Of a DNA stretch of 16,780 nt, positions 1 through 6,403 are shown piece after piece. Position 1 is the stretch's first letter. Each line of letters begins with the position of its first letter. This DNA is from OMOG01 sp041485845 (GTDB lineage: Bacteria > Acidobacteriota > Terriglobia > Bryobacterales > Bryobacteraceae). The translations under genes and the position numbers were made by a program. The notes beneath the pieces are model-generated. The model did not search any database. It was given only the letters and a program-made list of their open reading frames with translations, and was not told the origin of the DNA. Where the stretch lies: positions 1 to 16,780 of the forward strand of contig JBGPKH010000132.1 of assembly GCA_041485845.1 (NCBI GenBank), written 5' to 3'.

Positions 1-1257
1 AATCTCCATCGGCGTCACCGGGCGAGTCTTCGGCATGGCTCCGATTTCATCCGAGGCCCCGACCACCGTGCCGCACTTGATCGGCCCGCCGCCCATCAGC
101 ATCGTCCAGCACTGCGGCCAGTGATCGCGGCCGCCCGCCGGGTTCACTTTGGGAGATCGCCCGAACTCGCCCGTCGCCACCACCATCGTCTCCGAAAGCA
201 GGCCGCGCCCGGCCAGATCCTCGAGCAGGGAACTGTAGGCCATATCGAACATCGGACCCACCAGGTCGCGGTAGCAACTGATCGGGCTGAAGGGCTTCGA
301 CCCGTGAATATCCCACGTTATCTCGTCGAACACCGTCTCGAACATGTTCACCGTCACGAAGCGCACACCGGCTTCGATCAGGCGCCGCGCCAGCAGGCAG
401 CTCTGTCCGAAGCGGTTCTGTCCGTACTTTTCGCGCACCGCCTCCGGCTCGCGATGCAGTTCAAAGGCCTCGCGCGCCTTCTGCGAGGACATTAGAGTAT
501 AGGCCTGCTGGAACGTGGAATCGAGCAGCCGGGCGTCCTGCGACGTTTCAAACGCGCTCACCGATTTGTCCACCATCTCCCGCCAGTTGCGGCGCCGGTC
601 CACGCGCAGGGCGCTGAGATAGTCCGGCGGCAGCATGTCCGGAACCTTGAAATTGGGGTCGGACGGGTCGGCGTTGAGCACGAACGGATCGAAGCCCTTG
701 CCCAGGTAGCCGGCGTTCTGCCCGTGGGGCATGTTGCCGCCGGTATTGCCGATCGGCCGCGGCAGCAGCACGTGCGGCGGCACGTCGCCCTTCGGACCGC
801 GCAGCTTCGAGAGTACACAGCCAAAGTGCGGATGCTCGATCCCGCCCTGAAACAGGCGCCCGGTCTGCATCATCTGGTGGCCCGTATCGTGGACCGCGGC
901 GGCGGTGTGATAGACGCTGCGTATGAGTGAGAACTTGTCGGCGTGTTTCGCGGTGCGCGGGAAGTTCTCCGAAATCTCGATGCCCGGAACGTTGGTCTTG
1001 ATCGGCTTGTAGGGGCCGCGAATTTCGACCGGGGCGTCGGGCTTCATGTCGAAGGTGTCGAGCTGCGACGGCCCTCCGATCAGCATCAGCAGAATGCAAT
1101 TCACGTCGGGCGGATTCTCGGCGGCGCCCAACGCGCGCAGGGCGAACCAATCGCTGAGGCTCAGGCCGAGTGTGGCCAGCGCACCCGCGTGGAGGAAATC
1201 GCGGCGCCTGAGGCCGTCGCAGAATTCCACCGGCCGGTCGGCGTCCAGACGAAACAT
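1..1257 (-). CDS. DUF1501 domain-containing exported protein (partial, C-terminus off the window)
   Basis: The reading frame is open from ATG at 1257 to the left edge (419 codons seen, no stop). The N-terminus carries a twin-arginine motif (R17-R18-R19-D-F-L) followed by an alanine/leucine stretch, so Tat export is likely. The conserved block at residues 55-70 (ILLMLIGGPSQLDTFD) and the later GPYKPIKTNVPGIEISE block are typical of DUF1501, a sulfatase-fold family common in Planctomycetes and Acidobacteria whose substrate is not established. Family members usually run to roughly 430-480 residues, so little is missing. The start is supported by AGGAGG at 1264-1269, six bases upstream. It lies downstream of the alcohol dehydrogenase on the same strand but seems to have its own promoter. 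The usual DUF1549/DUF1553 cytochrome partner is not upstream; the other side is outside the window. Family call firm, function unknown. Confidence 0.93.
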   Translation of the reverse strand, partial: MFRLDADRPVEFCDGLRRRDFLHAGALATLGLSLSDWFALRALGAAENPPDVNCILLMLIGGPSQLDTFDMKPDAPVEIRGPYKPIKTNVPGIEISENFPRTAKHADKFSLIRSVYHTAAAVHDTGHQMMQTGRLFQGGIEHPHFGCVLSKLRGPKGDVPPHVLLPRPIGNTGGNMPHGQNAGYLGKGFDPFVLNADPSDPNFKVPDMLPPDYLSALRVDRRRNWREMVDKSVSAFETSQDARLLDSTFQQAYTLMSSQKAREAFELHREPEAVREKYGQNRFGQSCLLARRLIEAGVRFVTVNMFETVFDEITWDIHGSKPFSPISCYRDLVGPMFDMAYSSLLEDLAGRGLLSETMVVATGEFGRSPKVNPAGGRDHWPQCWTMLMGGGPIKCGTVVGASDEIGAMPKTRPVTPMEI

Positions 1258-1279
1258 GGTATCCCTCCTGGTGTCCTCG

Positions 1280-1288
1280 ATTCTATCA
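1280..1288 (-). promoter_or_regulatory. Candidate extended -10 promoter for the DUF1501 gene
   Basis: On the minus strand TGATAGAAT reads as an extended -10 (TGn + TAGAAT, the -10 proper at 1280-1285). It lies about 22 bases before the DUF1501 start codon. No good -35 is visible, as is common for extended -10 promoters. It sits just downstream of the twin dyads at 1301-1348. Confidence 0.4.
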
Positions 1289-1300
1289 CTGCCCCAGTGG

Positions 1301-1348
1301 GACAGACGATCGGTTTTTGTCGTCTGTCACCCGCCGGCTTTCAGCCGA
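1301..1348. repeat. Twin dyads between the dehydrogenase and DUF1501 genes
   Basis: Two adjacent inverted repeats. The first has nine-base perfect arms, GACAGACGA (1301-1309) and TCGTCTGTC (1320-1328), around a T-rich loop. The second is CGGCT-TTC-AGCCG with a three-base loop, extendable by imperfect pairs out to about 1348. They lie just after the dehydrogenase stop codon (minus strand), so they could end its transcript, but no U-run follows on that strand. The two-hairpin layout resembles the pair at 5396-5431. Confidence 0.6.
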
Positions 1349-1353
1349 CCCCC

Positions 1354-2349
1354 TCACACGCGCAGCACCGCGGCGCCCCGTATCGCGTCGTTCTTCAGCG
1401 CATTCAACGCCAGGTTGGCCTCCTCGAGCGCAAACTCCCGCACCTCGGTCCGAATCGGGATCTCGGCCGCGATCTTCAGAAAATCCTCGCCGTCCCGCCG
1501 GGTATTGTTAGCCACGCTCCGCACCACGCGTTCGTGGTACAGCAGGTTGTAATCCAGCTCTGGAATCGGGCTCATGTGAATGCCCCCGATTGCCACCGTG
1601 CCCCCGCGCTTGAGCGCCCGCAGCGCCGCGATCGCCAGCTCTCCGGCGGGCGCGAAGATCAGCGCCGCATCCAGCTTCACGGGCGGCTCGTCATTCGCTC
1701 CGCCGGCCCACACCGCGCCCAGGTCGCGCGCCAGTTCCCGGTGTCCAACGTCGCGCGAGATCGCATACACGGAGATCCCCCAATGGCGCGCCACTTGGAT
1801 CGCCACATGCGCCGCGGCGCCAAAGCCGTACATGGCAAGACTGCCGCCTGGCTGCACGCCGGAGAGTCGTAAGGTGCGGAAGCCGATGATCCCGGCGCAC
1901 AGAAGCGGCGCCACGTGAAGATCGCCGAATCCCTCGGGTAGTGCGTAGACGAAATCCTGCGGCGCGACGACGTACTCGGCGTAACCGCCATCCACCATCC
2001 ATCCGGTGAAGACTGCGCGTTCGCACAGGTTCTCGCGCGCCGAGCGGCAGTACTCGCAGACCCCGCACGTCTGGTGCAGCCACGGGACGCCGACGCGCGC
2101 GCCGCTGCGAAACCGCGTCGCGCCCGCGCCGTTCTCCTCCACCACTCCGGCCACCTGGTGGCCCGGCACCACCGGCGATTTCCGCGGCGCCAGCTCGCCT
2201 TCCACCACGTGCAGATCCGTGCGGCAGACGCCACAGGCATGCACCCGGATGAGCACCTGCCCGGGGCCAGGCTTGGGCTTGGGTAGATCTTCGACCCGAA
2301 GCGGGTTGGATTCGATCGGAGCGGGAGAAGCAAGCACGCAGGCCTTCAT
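1354..2349 (-). CDS. Zinc-dependent alcohol dehydrogenase family protein
   Basis: A 331-residue medium-chain dehydrogenase/reductase, likely oxidising an alcohol or reducing an aldehyde with NAD(P); the substrate cannot be read from sequence. The catalytic-zinc region shows C39 (ACGVCRTDLH), H64 in PGHQVAGVV, and C151. Four cysteines C95, C98, C101 and C109 form the structural zinc site. A Rossmann motif (YGFGAAAHVAIQVA, from residue 174) follows. GHQ rather than the common GHE, and the length, fit the subfamily called zinc-binding alcohol dehydrogenase family protein (adh_fam_2-like). The frame is open far upstream to 2832, but ATG 2349 is chosen because the protein begins MKACVL as the family does and GGGAG lies nine bases before it. 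It is divergent from a tiny membrane-protein gene only 34 bases away. Confidence 0.93.
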   Translation of the reverse strand: MKACVLASPAPIESNPLRVEDLPKPKPGPGQVLIRVHACGVCRTDLHVVEGELAPRKSPVVPGHQVAGVVEENGAGATRFRSGARVGVPWLHQTCGVCEYCRSARENLCERAVFTGWMVDGGYAEYVVAPQDFVYALPEGFGDLHVAPLLCAGIIGFRTLRLSGVQPGGSLAMYGFGAAAHVAIQVARHWGISVYAISRDVGHRELARDLGAVWAGGANDEPPVKLDAALIFAPAGELAIAALRALKRGGTVAIGGIHMSPIPELDYNLLYHERVVRSVANNTRRDGEDFLKIAAEIPIRTEVREFALEEANLALNALKNDAIRGAAVLRV

Positions 2350-2358
2350 GCCTTGATT

Positions 2359-2378
2359 CTCCCGCCGCGCGACGGGAG
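2359..2378. repeat. Dyad holding both divergent ribosome binding sites
   Basis: CTCCCG (2359-2364) and CGGGAG (2373-2378) are perfect inverted arms around eight bases. The left arm read on the minus strand is the Shine-Dalgarno of the dehydrogenase. The right arm is that of the 56-residue membrane protein. Either transcript, if it starts far enough upstream, could fold to hide its own ribosome binding site. Confidence 0.5.
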
Positions 2379-2383
2379 CTACA

Positions 2384-2554
2384 ATGAAACTCCGCATGGG
2401 CAAACGGATTATGCTCGCCGTGGTGGGAGCCGGTATCGGGTCGCTGGCCGGCCTGCTGGTTTCCTTTCTGGGCGCGGGCAACTCGGCCCTCATCGCCGGT
2501 GGAGTTGCCGGCGCGGTGATCCCGTTGGTGGTCCTCGGCAAGCCCGGCGAATAA
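2384..2554 (+). CDS. Small two-segment membrane protein (56 aa)
   Basis: A short gene starting MKLRMGKRIMLAVVGAGIG and ending LVVLGKPGE. It has a basic N-terminus (K2, R4, K7, R8), then two hydrophobic, glycine-rich stretches at about residues 10-29 and 34-51, so a small inner-membrane hairpin is predicted. GGGAG at 2374-2378 lies five bases before ATG 2384, which supports translation. A second in-frame ATG (2396) is an alternative start. The small-xxx-small spacing (GAGIGSLAG, AGGVAGAV) suits helix packing. I do not recognise a family. It is divergent from the dehydrogenase and followed after 111 bases by another membrane protein that has its own promoter-like sequence. Confidence 0.6.
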   Translation: MKLRMGKRIMLAVVGAGIGSLAGLLVSFLGAGNSALIAGGVAGAVIPLVVLGKPGE

Positions 2555-2625
2555 CGGCGATTTTTTGCGGAATTGTGCGCATCGGCACACTTGCTGGATA
2601 TCGCGGTGGGTCCGCGATTGCCTTG

Positions 2626-2634
2626 TGGTACAAT
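2626..2634 (+). promoter_or_regulatory. Extended -10 promoter for the zinc-ribbon membrane protein
   Basis: TGGTACAAT fits an extended -10 (TG at 2626-2627, TACAAT at 2629-2634), about 31 bases before the start codon. No convincing -35 lies 16-18 bases upstream. Confidence 0.5.
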
Positions 2635-2665
2635 CCCGAAGCGTAAAGGAGAGAGGAGACTTTTG

Positions 2666-3148
2666 ATGCCATTTTGCGGAACTTGCGGCGCCCAGGTGGA
2701 AGGTCGTTTCTGCGCCAAGTGTGGAAGTACTGTCGGAGCCGGCCCCGCGCCGGGAGGCCCCGCGCCGGGAGGCCCAGCCCCGGCTGGTCCCGGACCGCAG
2801 CCCATGGCAGTATCCGCGCCGATGGCCGACAACGTGGCTTCGGCGCTCTGCTACGTGCTCATGCTCATAACCGGAATCATCTTTCTCGTGATTTCGCCGT
2901 ACAACCGGAACCGCACGGTACGGTTCCACGCCTTCCAGGCGATTTTCCTGAACATCGCGATCATCCTGATCGAGATCGGCCTCAGCATCGTTCTCGGCAT
3001 TTTGCGGCTTGGTCTCGGACTGCTCTTCGTGTGGCCGTTGATCGGGCTGGGGTGCTTCATCCTGTGGCTCTACATGATCTATTCGGCCTACCAGGGCAAA
3101 ACGGTGGTCTTGCCGATCGTCGGCCCTCTCGCCCAACAGCAGGCCTGA
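2666..3148 (+). CDS. Zinc-ribbon membrane protein with DUF4870/Tic20-like domain
   Basis: 160 residues. An N-terminal zinc ribbon has C4-x2-C7 and C16-x2-C19. A Pro/Ala/Gly-rich linker follows (about residues 25-46), encoded in part by two near-identical 15-base units. Three hydrophobic segments come next, at about residues 56-76, 92-113 and 119-142. The motif VRFHAFQAIF between the first two is typical of the DUF4870/Tic20-like family of small bacterial membrane proteins, whose role is not settled. The start at ATG 2666 is preceded by GAGGAG at 2653-2658 with seven bases between. The zinc ribbon should face the cytoplasm, with the helices in the inner membrane. It lies 35 bases upstream of the next gene and is probably cotranscribed with it. 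Confidence 0.85.
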   Translation: MPFCGTCGAQVEGRFCAKCGSTVGAGPAPGGPAPGGPAPAGPGPQPMAVSAPMADNVASALCYVLMLITGIIFLVISPYNRNRTVRFHAFQAIFLNIAIILIEIGLSIVLGILRLGLGLLFVWPLIGLGCFILWLYMIYSAYQGKTVVLPIVGPLAQQQA

Positions 3149-3183
3149 CGGAATCTTCCGCCTTTCGGCAACAGGACCGCCGC

Positions 3184-4242
3184 ATGGCGCGTCTGAGTAA
3201 TGTGACGCGAACTCTCGCTGTGTTGGCGGTGGTGTGCTCGGCCGCCGCCCAGACGCCCCCTTTCGGCAACATCCCGCCGCCCGGCAATATCAAAGTCGGC
3301 GAAATCAACTTTTACGGACTCCACAAAATCTCCGCGGCCCGCATCCTTTCCGCCGTCAACCTGAAACCCGGCGCGCCTCTGCCGCCCTCCAAGGGCGAAC
3401 TGGAAGACGCCATCGAGAAGATTCCCGGAGTGGTCTTCGCGCGCGTGGAGGCCGTTTGCTGCGAAGGTTCGCAGGCCACTCTGTTCATCGGCATCGAAGA
3501 GAAAGGCGCTCCGCACGCCGCGTTTCACTCGGAGCCGGCGGGCGCTGCCACGCTGCCCCCGGACCTGATCGATTCCTTTGGCCGGTTTGTGGCTGCCGTA
3601 CAGCGCGCGGCCCGCCAGGGCAACGCCGCTGAGGACCTGACCGCCGGCCACTCCCGGATGGCCGATCCCGAGGCGCGCGCCTTCCAGGATCAGTTCATCG
3701 CCTTTGCCGCCGGCCACCTGGAGCAACTCCGCAACGTTCTCCGCTCGGCCGCGGAACCGGAGCAGCGGGCCATCGCCGCGGCGGCGATCGGCTATGCTGC
3801 CGACAAGAAGACCATCCTCAACGATTTGCAATTTGCCATGCAGGATCCCGACGAATCGGTTCGCGCGAATGCCGTGCGTTCGCTGGTGGCGGTCGCGGTC
3901 CTCGCGTCGCAACAGCCGGACCTGGGGATCCGCATCGCGCCCACATGGTTCGTCGAGCTGCTGAACTCGGCGGTGCTCAGCGACCGCGTCGAATCGGCGA
4001 AGGCGCTGCTCACTCTGACCGATCGCGAGAGCCCCGCCGTGCTGCAGCTCGTCCGCGAACGGGCGCTGCCGTCGCTGGCGGAAATGGCGCGCTGGAAGAC
4101 GCCGCGCTACGCCCTGCCGTCGTTCCTGCTGTTGGGCCGTGTCGCGGGACTGTCCGAGGCTCAGGTGCGCCAGTTCTGGGAGAAGGAAGATCGCGAGTCC
4201 GTCATCGGGAAGGCGCTGAATCCCGCCGGCGCAAAACGCTAA
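3184..4242 (+). CDS. Secreted protein with a single POTRA-like domain and a HEAT-like region
   Basis: 352 residues. A signal peptide (about 1-22, ending in SAAA-Q) is followed by a short Pro/Gly linker. Residues 37-107 form a POTRA-like unit, beginning VGEINFYGLHKIS, with the LKPGAPLPPSKGELEDAIEKIPGV block and a final strand FIGIEEK. Residues about 165-300 are helical, with a HEAT-like repeat at 191-237 (EQRAIAAAAIGYA, DPDESVRANAVRSL). There is no beta-barrel, so it is not a BamA/TamA-type porin; a periplasmic scaffold or envelope-assembly role is inference. The frame is open upstream to 2674, but that part is the zinc-ribbon gene in another frame. ATG 3184 has AGGA (3173-3176) seven bases before it and opens directly into the signal peptide. 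It is probably in an operon with the zinc-ribbon gene. Confidence 0.8.
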   Translation: MARLSNVTRTLAVLAVVCSAAAQTPPFGNIPPPGNIKVGEINFYGLHKISAARILSAVNLKPGAPLPPSKGELEDAIEKIPGVVFARVEAVCCEGSQATLFIGIEEKGAPHAAFHSEPAGAATLPPDLIDSFGRFVAAVQRAARQGNAAEDLTAGHSRMADPEARAFQDQFIAFAAGHLEQLRNVLRSAAEPEQRAIAAAAIGYAADKKTILNDLQFAMQDPDESVRANAVRSLVAVAVLASQQPDLGIRIAPTWFVELLNSAVLSDRVESAKALLTLTDRESPAVLQLVRERALPSLAEMARWKTPRYALPSFLLLGRVAGLSEAQVRQFWEKEDRESVIGKALNPAGAKR

Positions 4243-4252
4243 CTAACTCCCC

Positions 4253-4393
4253 AGCCCCTGGCCCCCGTCCCGGCCCCTGGCCCCCGGCCCCTGGCCCCCA
4301 GCCCCTGACCCCTGGCCCTTGGCCCCTGACCCCCGGCCCGGCCCCCGGCCCTTGGCCCCTGACCCCCGGCCCGGCCCCTGACCCCCGACCCCT
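4253..4393. repeat. C-rich degenerate heptad tract (consensus GRCCCCY)
   Basis: About 140 bases between two plus-strand genes are built almost wholly from seven-base units such as GGCCCCT, GACCCCT, GGCCCCC and GGCCCTT, with a few units shortened to five. A 32-base stretch at 4314-4345 is repeated exactly at 4347-4378, one base apart. The plus strand is nearly free of A. The minus strand is a series of G-runs that could form quadruplexes. The open frame through it (Pro-Gly-Pro-Trp repeats) is a by-product and not a gene. Confidence 0.85.
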
Positions 4394-4422
4394 GTTTCAC
4401 ACCCCTGCCAAAGCGGCTACAC

Positions 4423-4428
4423 TACAAT
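4423..4428 (+). promoter_or_regulatory. Candidate -10 for the TIM-barrel gene
   Basis: TACAAT at 4423-4428 lies 22 bases before the start codon, just after the C-rich tract. No good -35 is seen; the C-rich tract occupies the upstream region. AGGGA at 4433-4437 is the only Shine-Dalgarno-like sequence and is rather far (13 bases) from ATG. Confidence 0.35.
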
Positions 4429-4450
4429 AGCAAGGGAATTCGAGCGCTCC

Positions 4451-5383
4451 ATGGGACTCACGAGACGGCAAGTGCTGGCCGGGATGGCGATGGCAGCCTC
4501 GCATGCGTCCGCTCAGTCCCGGCCCGGTAACGGCCCCAAGCCGCGCTCCACCCCCGCCGTCTGCCCCTACTCGCAACTCCTCATCAAGGTGCCCTACGAT
4601 GAGCTCGGCATGGTGCTGCGCGACCTCGGCGTGGATGGCTGCGACCTCGCAGTGCACGCCGGAGGACACGTGGTCCCCGAACAGGCTCCGGTCGACCTCA
4701 TGCGCGCCATCGAAGCCATCACCGGCGTGGGCCTCGACGTTCCCGTCATCACCACCACCTACACCTCGCTCGCCGAGCCGACCATCCGCAACGTGGCGGC
4801 GATTGCCGGCGAAATGGGCGTGCCGCTGTTTCGCGCGGGCTATTGGAAGTACAATTCGGCGATGGAAGTCGAGCTCCGCCTGGCCGAAGTGCAGCGCGAT
4901 ATTGCCGGGCTGGCCGCGCTGGCGCGTGCGGTCAACATGTCGGTGGCTATCCAGAATGTCGCCGGAGACAATGTGGGCGCGGCCATCTGGGACATCTACA
5001 CGATCATTCGCGGAATCGATCCGCGGACCGTGGGCTACGATTTCGATATCGGCTACGCGACGGCCGAGGGCGGTGTAGGCGGCTGGCCGCTGGCGCTGCG
5101 GTTGGCCCTCTCGCGTTTAAAGATGGTGTCGGTCCGCGATTTCGTATGGGCCAAGGACGCCGCGGGCGCTTGGAAAGTGTCGCCCTGCCCGCTGGGCGAA
5201 GGGATGGTGGATTGGTCCAAGTTTTTCGGGATGTTGGCAGGCGCGCGCTTCACCGGGCCGATTTCAGTTCAAAGAGACTACCAGCCCAAGGATGACCTGG
5301 CGGCCATGCGGCGCGACGTGGAGTTTGTGAAGAAGCGGGTCAGTGCGGCATACGGGGGTGCCGCCGCAGTGAGACTGGGGTAA
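4451..5383 (+). CDS. Tat-exported xylose isomerase-like TIM-barrel protein (sugar phosphate isomerase/epimerase family)
   Basis: 310 residues. The N-terminus MGLTRRQVLAGMAMAAS is a twin-arginine signal (R5-R6), with likely cleavage after about residue 21. The rest alternates strands and helices as in the AP-endonuclease-2/xylose-isomerase TIM-barrel family, with elements such as VPLFRAGYWKYNS, VAIQNVAGDN, YDFDIGYA and KMVSVRDFVW in family order. Metal-binding positions look altered: Q168 where Glu is usual, Y202 where a GH motif is usual, V228 in the usual H-x-K-D element, and Q274 where a Glu normally closes the site. It may therefore be non-catalytic or use different ligands. It is followed after 97 bases by the DUF4159 gene. 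Family call fairly firm; activity unknown. Confidence 0.82.
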   Translation: MGLTRRQVLAGMAMAASHASAQSRPGNGPKPRSTPAVCPYSQLLIKVPYDELGMVLRDLGVDGCDLAVHAGGHVVPEQAPVDLMRAIEAITGVGLDVPVITTTYTSLAEPTIRNVAAIAGEMGVPLFRAGYWKYNSAMEVELRLAEVQRDIAGLAALARAVNMSVAIQNVAGDNVGAAIWDIYTIIRGIDPRTVGYDFDIGYATAEGGVGGWPLALRLALSRLKMVSVRDFVWAKDAAGAWKVSPCPLGEGMVDWSKFFGMLAGARFTGPISVQRDYQPKDDLAAMRRDVEFVKKRVSAAYGGAAAVRLG

Positions 5384-5395
5384 GCCAACTGTGGG

Positions 5396-5431
5396 GCAGG
5401 TTGTCAACCTGCGGCCGATTGTCAATCGGCC
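5396..5431. repeat. Twin perfect hairpins with GTC loops
   Basis: Two adjacent perfect inverted repeats. GCAGGTT-GTC-AACCTGC (5396-5412, seven-base arms) is directly followed by GGCCGATT-GTC-AATCGGCC (5413-5431, eight-base arms). Both have the same three-base loop. GCAGG at 5396 can also pair with CCTGC at 5430-5434, giving an alternative fold. The pair lies 12 bases after a stop codon and before the next gene, without a U-run. Compare 1301-1348 and 11911-11932. Confidence 0.85.
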
Positions 5432-5480
5432 TGCTGATGCCGTGTGTGCTCGCGCTTGGCTAACGGGAAGGTCGTGAAGT

Positions 5481-6341
5481 ATGAGGGTTCCGAGGGCCTG
5501 GTGGTGGCGGGTAGGATGCGGCTTGGCCCTGATCGGCGGTCTGTTTGCGTTCCAGAAGCCGTTCCGCGTCTATCCCAGCATGGAGCCCTACGACAACATA
5601 CCCCTGCCGCCGGACTACCGAGAACAGACCGAATGGGTCCAGGCCCGGCTTATGTATCCCAACCACCCCGAAGCCCGTTTCAGCCGGCGCTATAGCTTCC
5701 GCGGCATGCTCGATTGGCGCGAAGGCGGAACCAGTTGGACCCAGGACTATCCCCGTGCCGACCGCCACTTCGCCAGCGCGCTCCGCCGCCTGACGCGCGT
5801 CCACGCGCGTTCCGTAGAGCAGCCCGTGAACCCGGACGACACCGACGACATCTACAATTGGCCCTGGCTGGTGGCGGGCGAAATGGGCGACTGGAAACTG
5901 ACTGGCGCCCAGGCCAAAACCATCCGCGAATACCTGCTCCGCGGCGGGTTCATCTATATGGACGACTTCTGGGGACCCGAGGAGTGGGCGCGATTCGATG
6001 AAAGCATGAAGGTGATCTTTCCGGACCGGCCCGTCGTGGAGATCGACAACAAGGACAGCATCTTCCACGTGGTTTACGACCTGGACGACCGCTATCAGAT
6101 CCTGGGCATGTGGGCGCTGCCGGGACGTCGTGGTGGTTTCATGGGCCAGCGCGCCGCGGGAACCGTGGCCCGTTGGCAGGGAATCTACGACGAGAAAGGC
6201 CGCCTCATGGTGACGATGTCGTTCAATTCGGACGTAGGCGATTCGTGGGAGTTCGCCGACGAACCGACCTATCCCGAAAAATTCTCCGCGCTCGGCATCC
6301 GCATCGGCGTAAACTATGTCGTCTACGCCATGACGCATTAG
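5481..6341 (+). CDS. DUF4159 domain-containing exported protein
   Basis: 286 residues. It begins with a basic/aromatic stretch and one hydrophobic segment (about residues 11-25), read as a signal peptide or membrane anchor. The DUF4159 core is clear: DIYNWPWLVAGEMGDW (123-138), EYLLRGGFIYMDDFWGPEEW (150-169), IFPDRPVVEIDNKDSIFHVVYD (from 179), and SFNSDVGDSWEFAD near the end. The family occurs in Acidobacteria and Planctomycetes and its biochemical role is unknown; in other genomes it often sits beside MoxR/BatA-type genes, which are absent here. GGGAAGG at 5465-5471 supports ATG 5481. The gene converges on the minus-strand gene ending at 6404. Confidence 0.9.
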   Translation: MRVPRAWWWRVGCGLALIGGLFAFQKPFRVYPSMEPYDNIPLPPDYREQTEWVQARLMYPNHPEARFSRRYSFRGMLDWREGGTSWTQDYPRADRHFASALRRLTRVHARSVEQPVNPDDTDDIYNWPWLVAGEMGDWKLTGAQAKTIREYLLRGGFIYMDDFWGPEEWARFDESMKVIFPDRPVVEIDNKDSIFHVVYDLDDRYQILGMWALPGRRGGFMGQRAAGTVARWQGIYDEKGRLMVTMSFNSDVGDSWEFADEPTYPEKFSALGIRIGVNYVVYAMTH

Positions 6342-6359
6342 CCGCCGATCGGAGAGGAA

Positions 6360-6396
6360 CTCCGGGGCAGGTCCGCTGCCGGAACCCGCCCCGGAG
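6360..6396. terminator. Candidate bidirectional terminator hairpin between convergent genes
   Basis: CTCCGGGGC (6360-6368) and GCCCCGGAG (6388-6396) are perfect nine-base arms around a 19-base loop. The hairpin fills most of the 62-base gap between two convergent stop codons, where a shared terminator is expected. It lacks a U-run on either strand, so termination would be non-canonical. Confidence 0.5.
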
Positions 6397-6403
6397 AATG
6401 CAG

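Noticed and set aside
2353..2385. TTGATT and TACAAT as a promoter for the 56-residue gene
   Set aside because: The spacing is 21 bases and the -10 overlaps the start codon; it would work only if translation begins at the second ATG.
2741..2770. Tandem 15-base repeat in the zinc-ribbon gene
   Set aside because: It simply encodes the PAPGG linker; two copies only, not a separate element.
2350..2832. N-terminal extension of the alcohol dehydrogenase frame
   Set aside because: The extra 161 residues are low-complexity shadow sequence opposite the small membrane protein and zinc-ribbon genes; family homology begins at MKACVL.
2674..3183. Upstream extension of the POTRA-like protein frame
   Set aside because: It overlaps the zinc-ribbon gene in another frame, gives Arg/Pro-rich nonsense, and would bury the signal peptide that starts at 3184.
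3945..4430. Open frame with Pro-Gly-Pro-Trp-Pro-Leu-Thr repeats
   Set aside because: The repeats are the translation of the C-rich heptad tract, and the first part is a shadow of the POTRA-like gene. No ribosome binding site or conservation sign.
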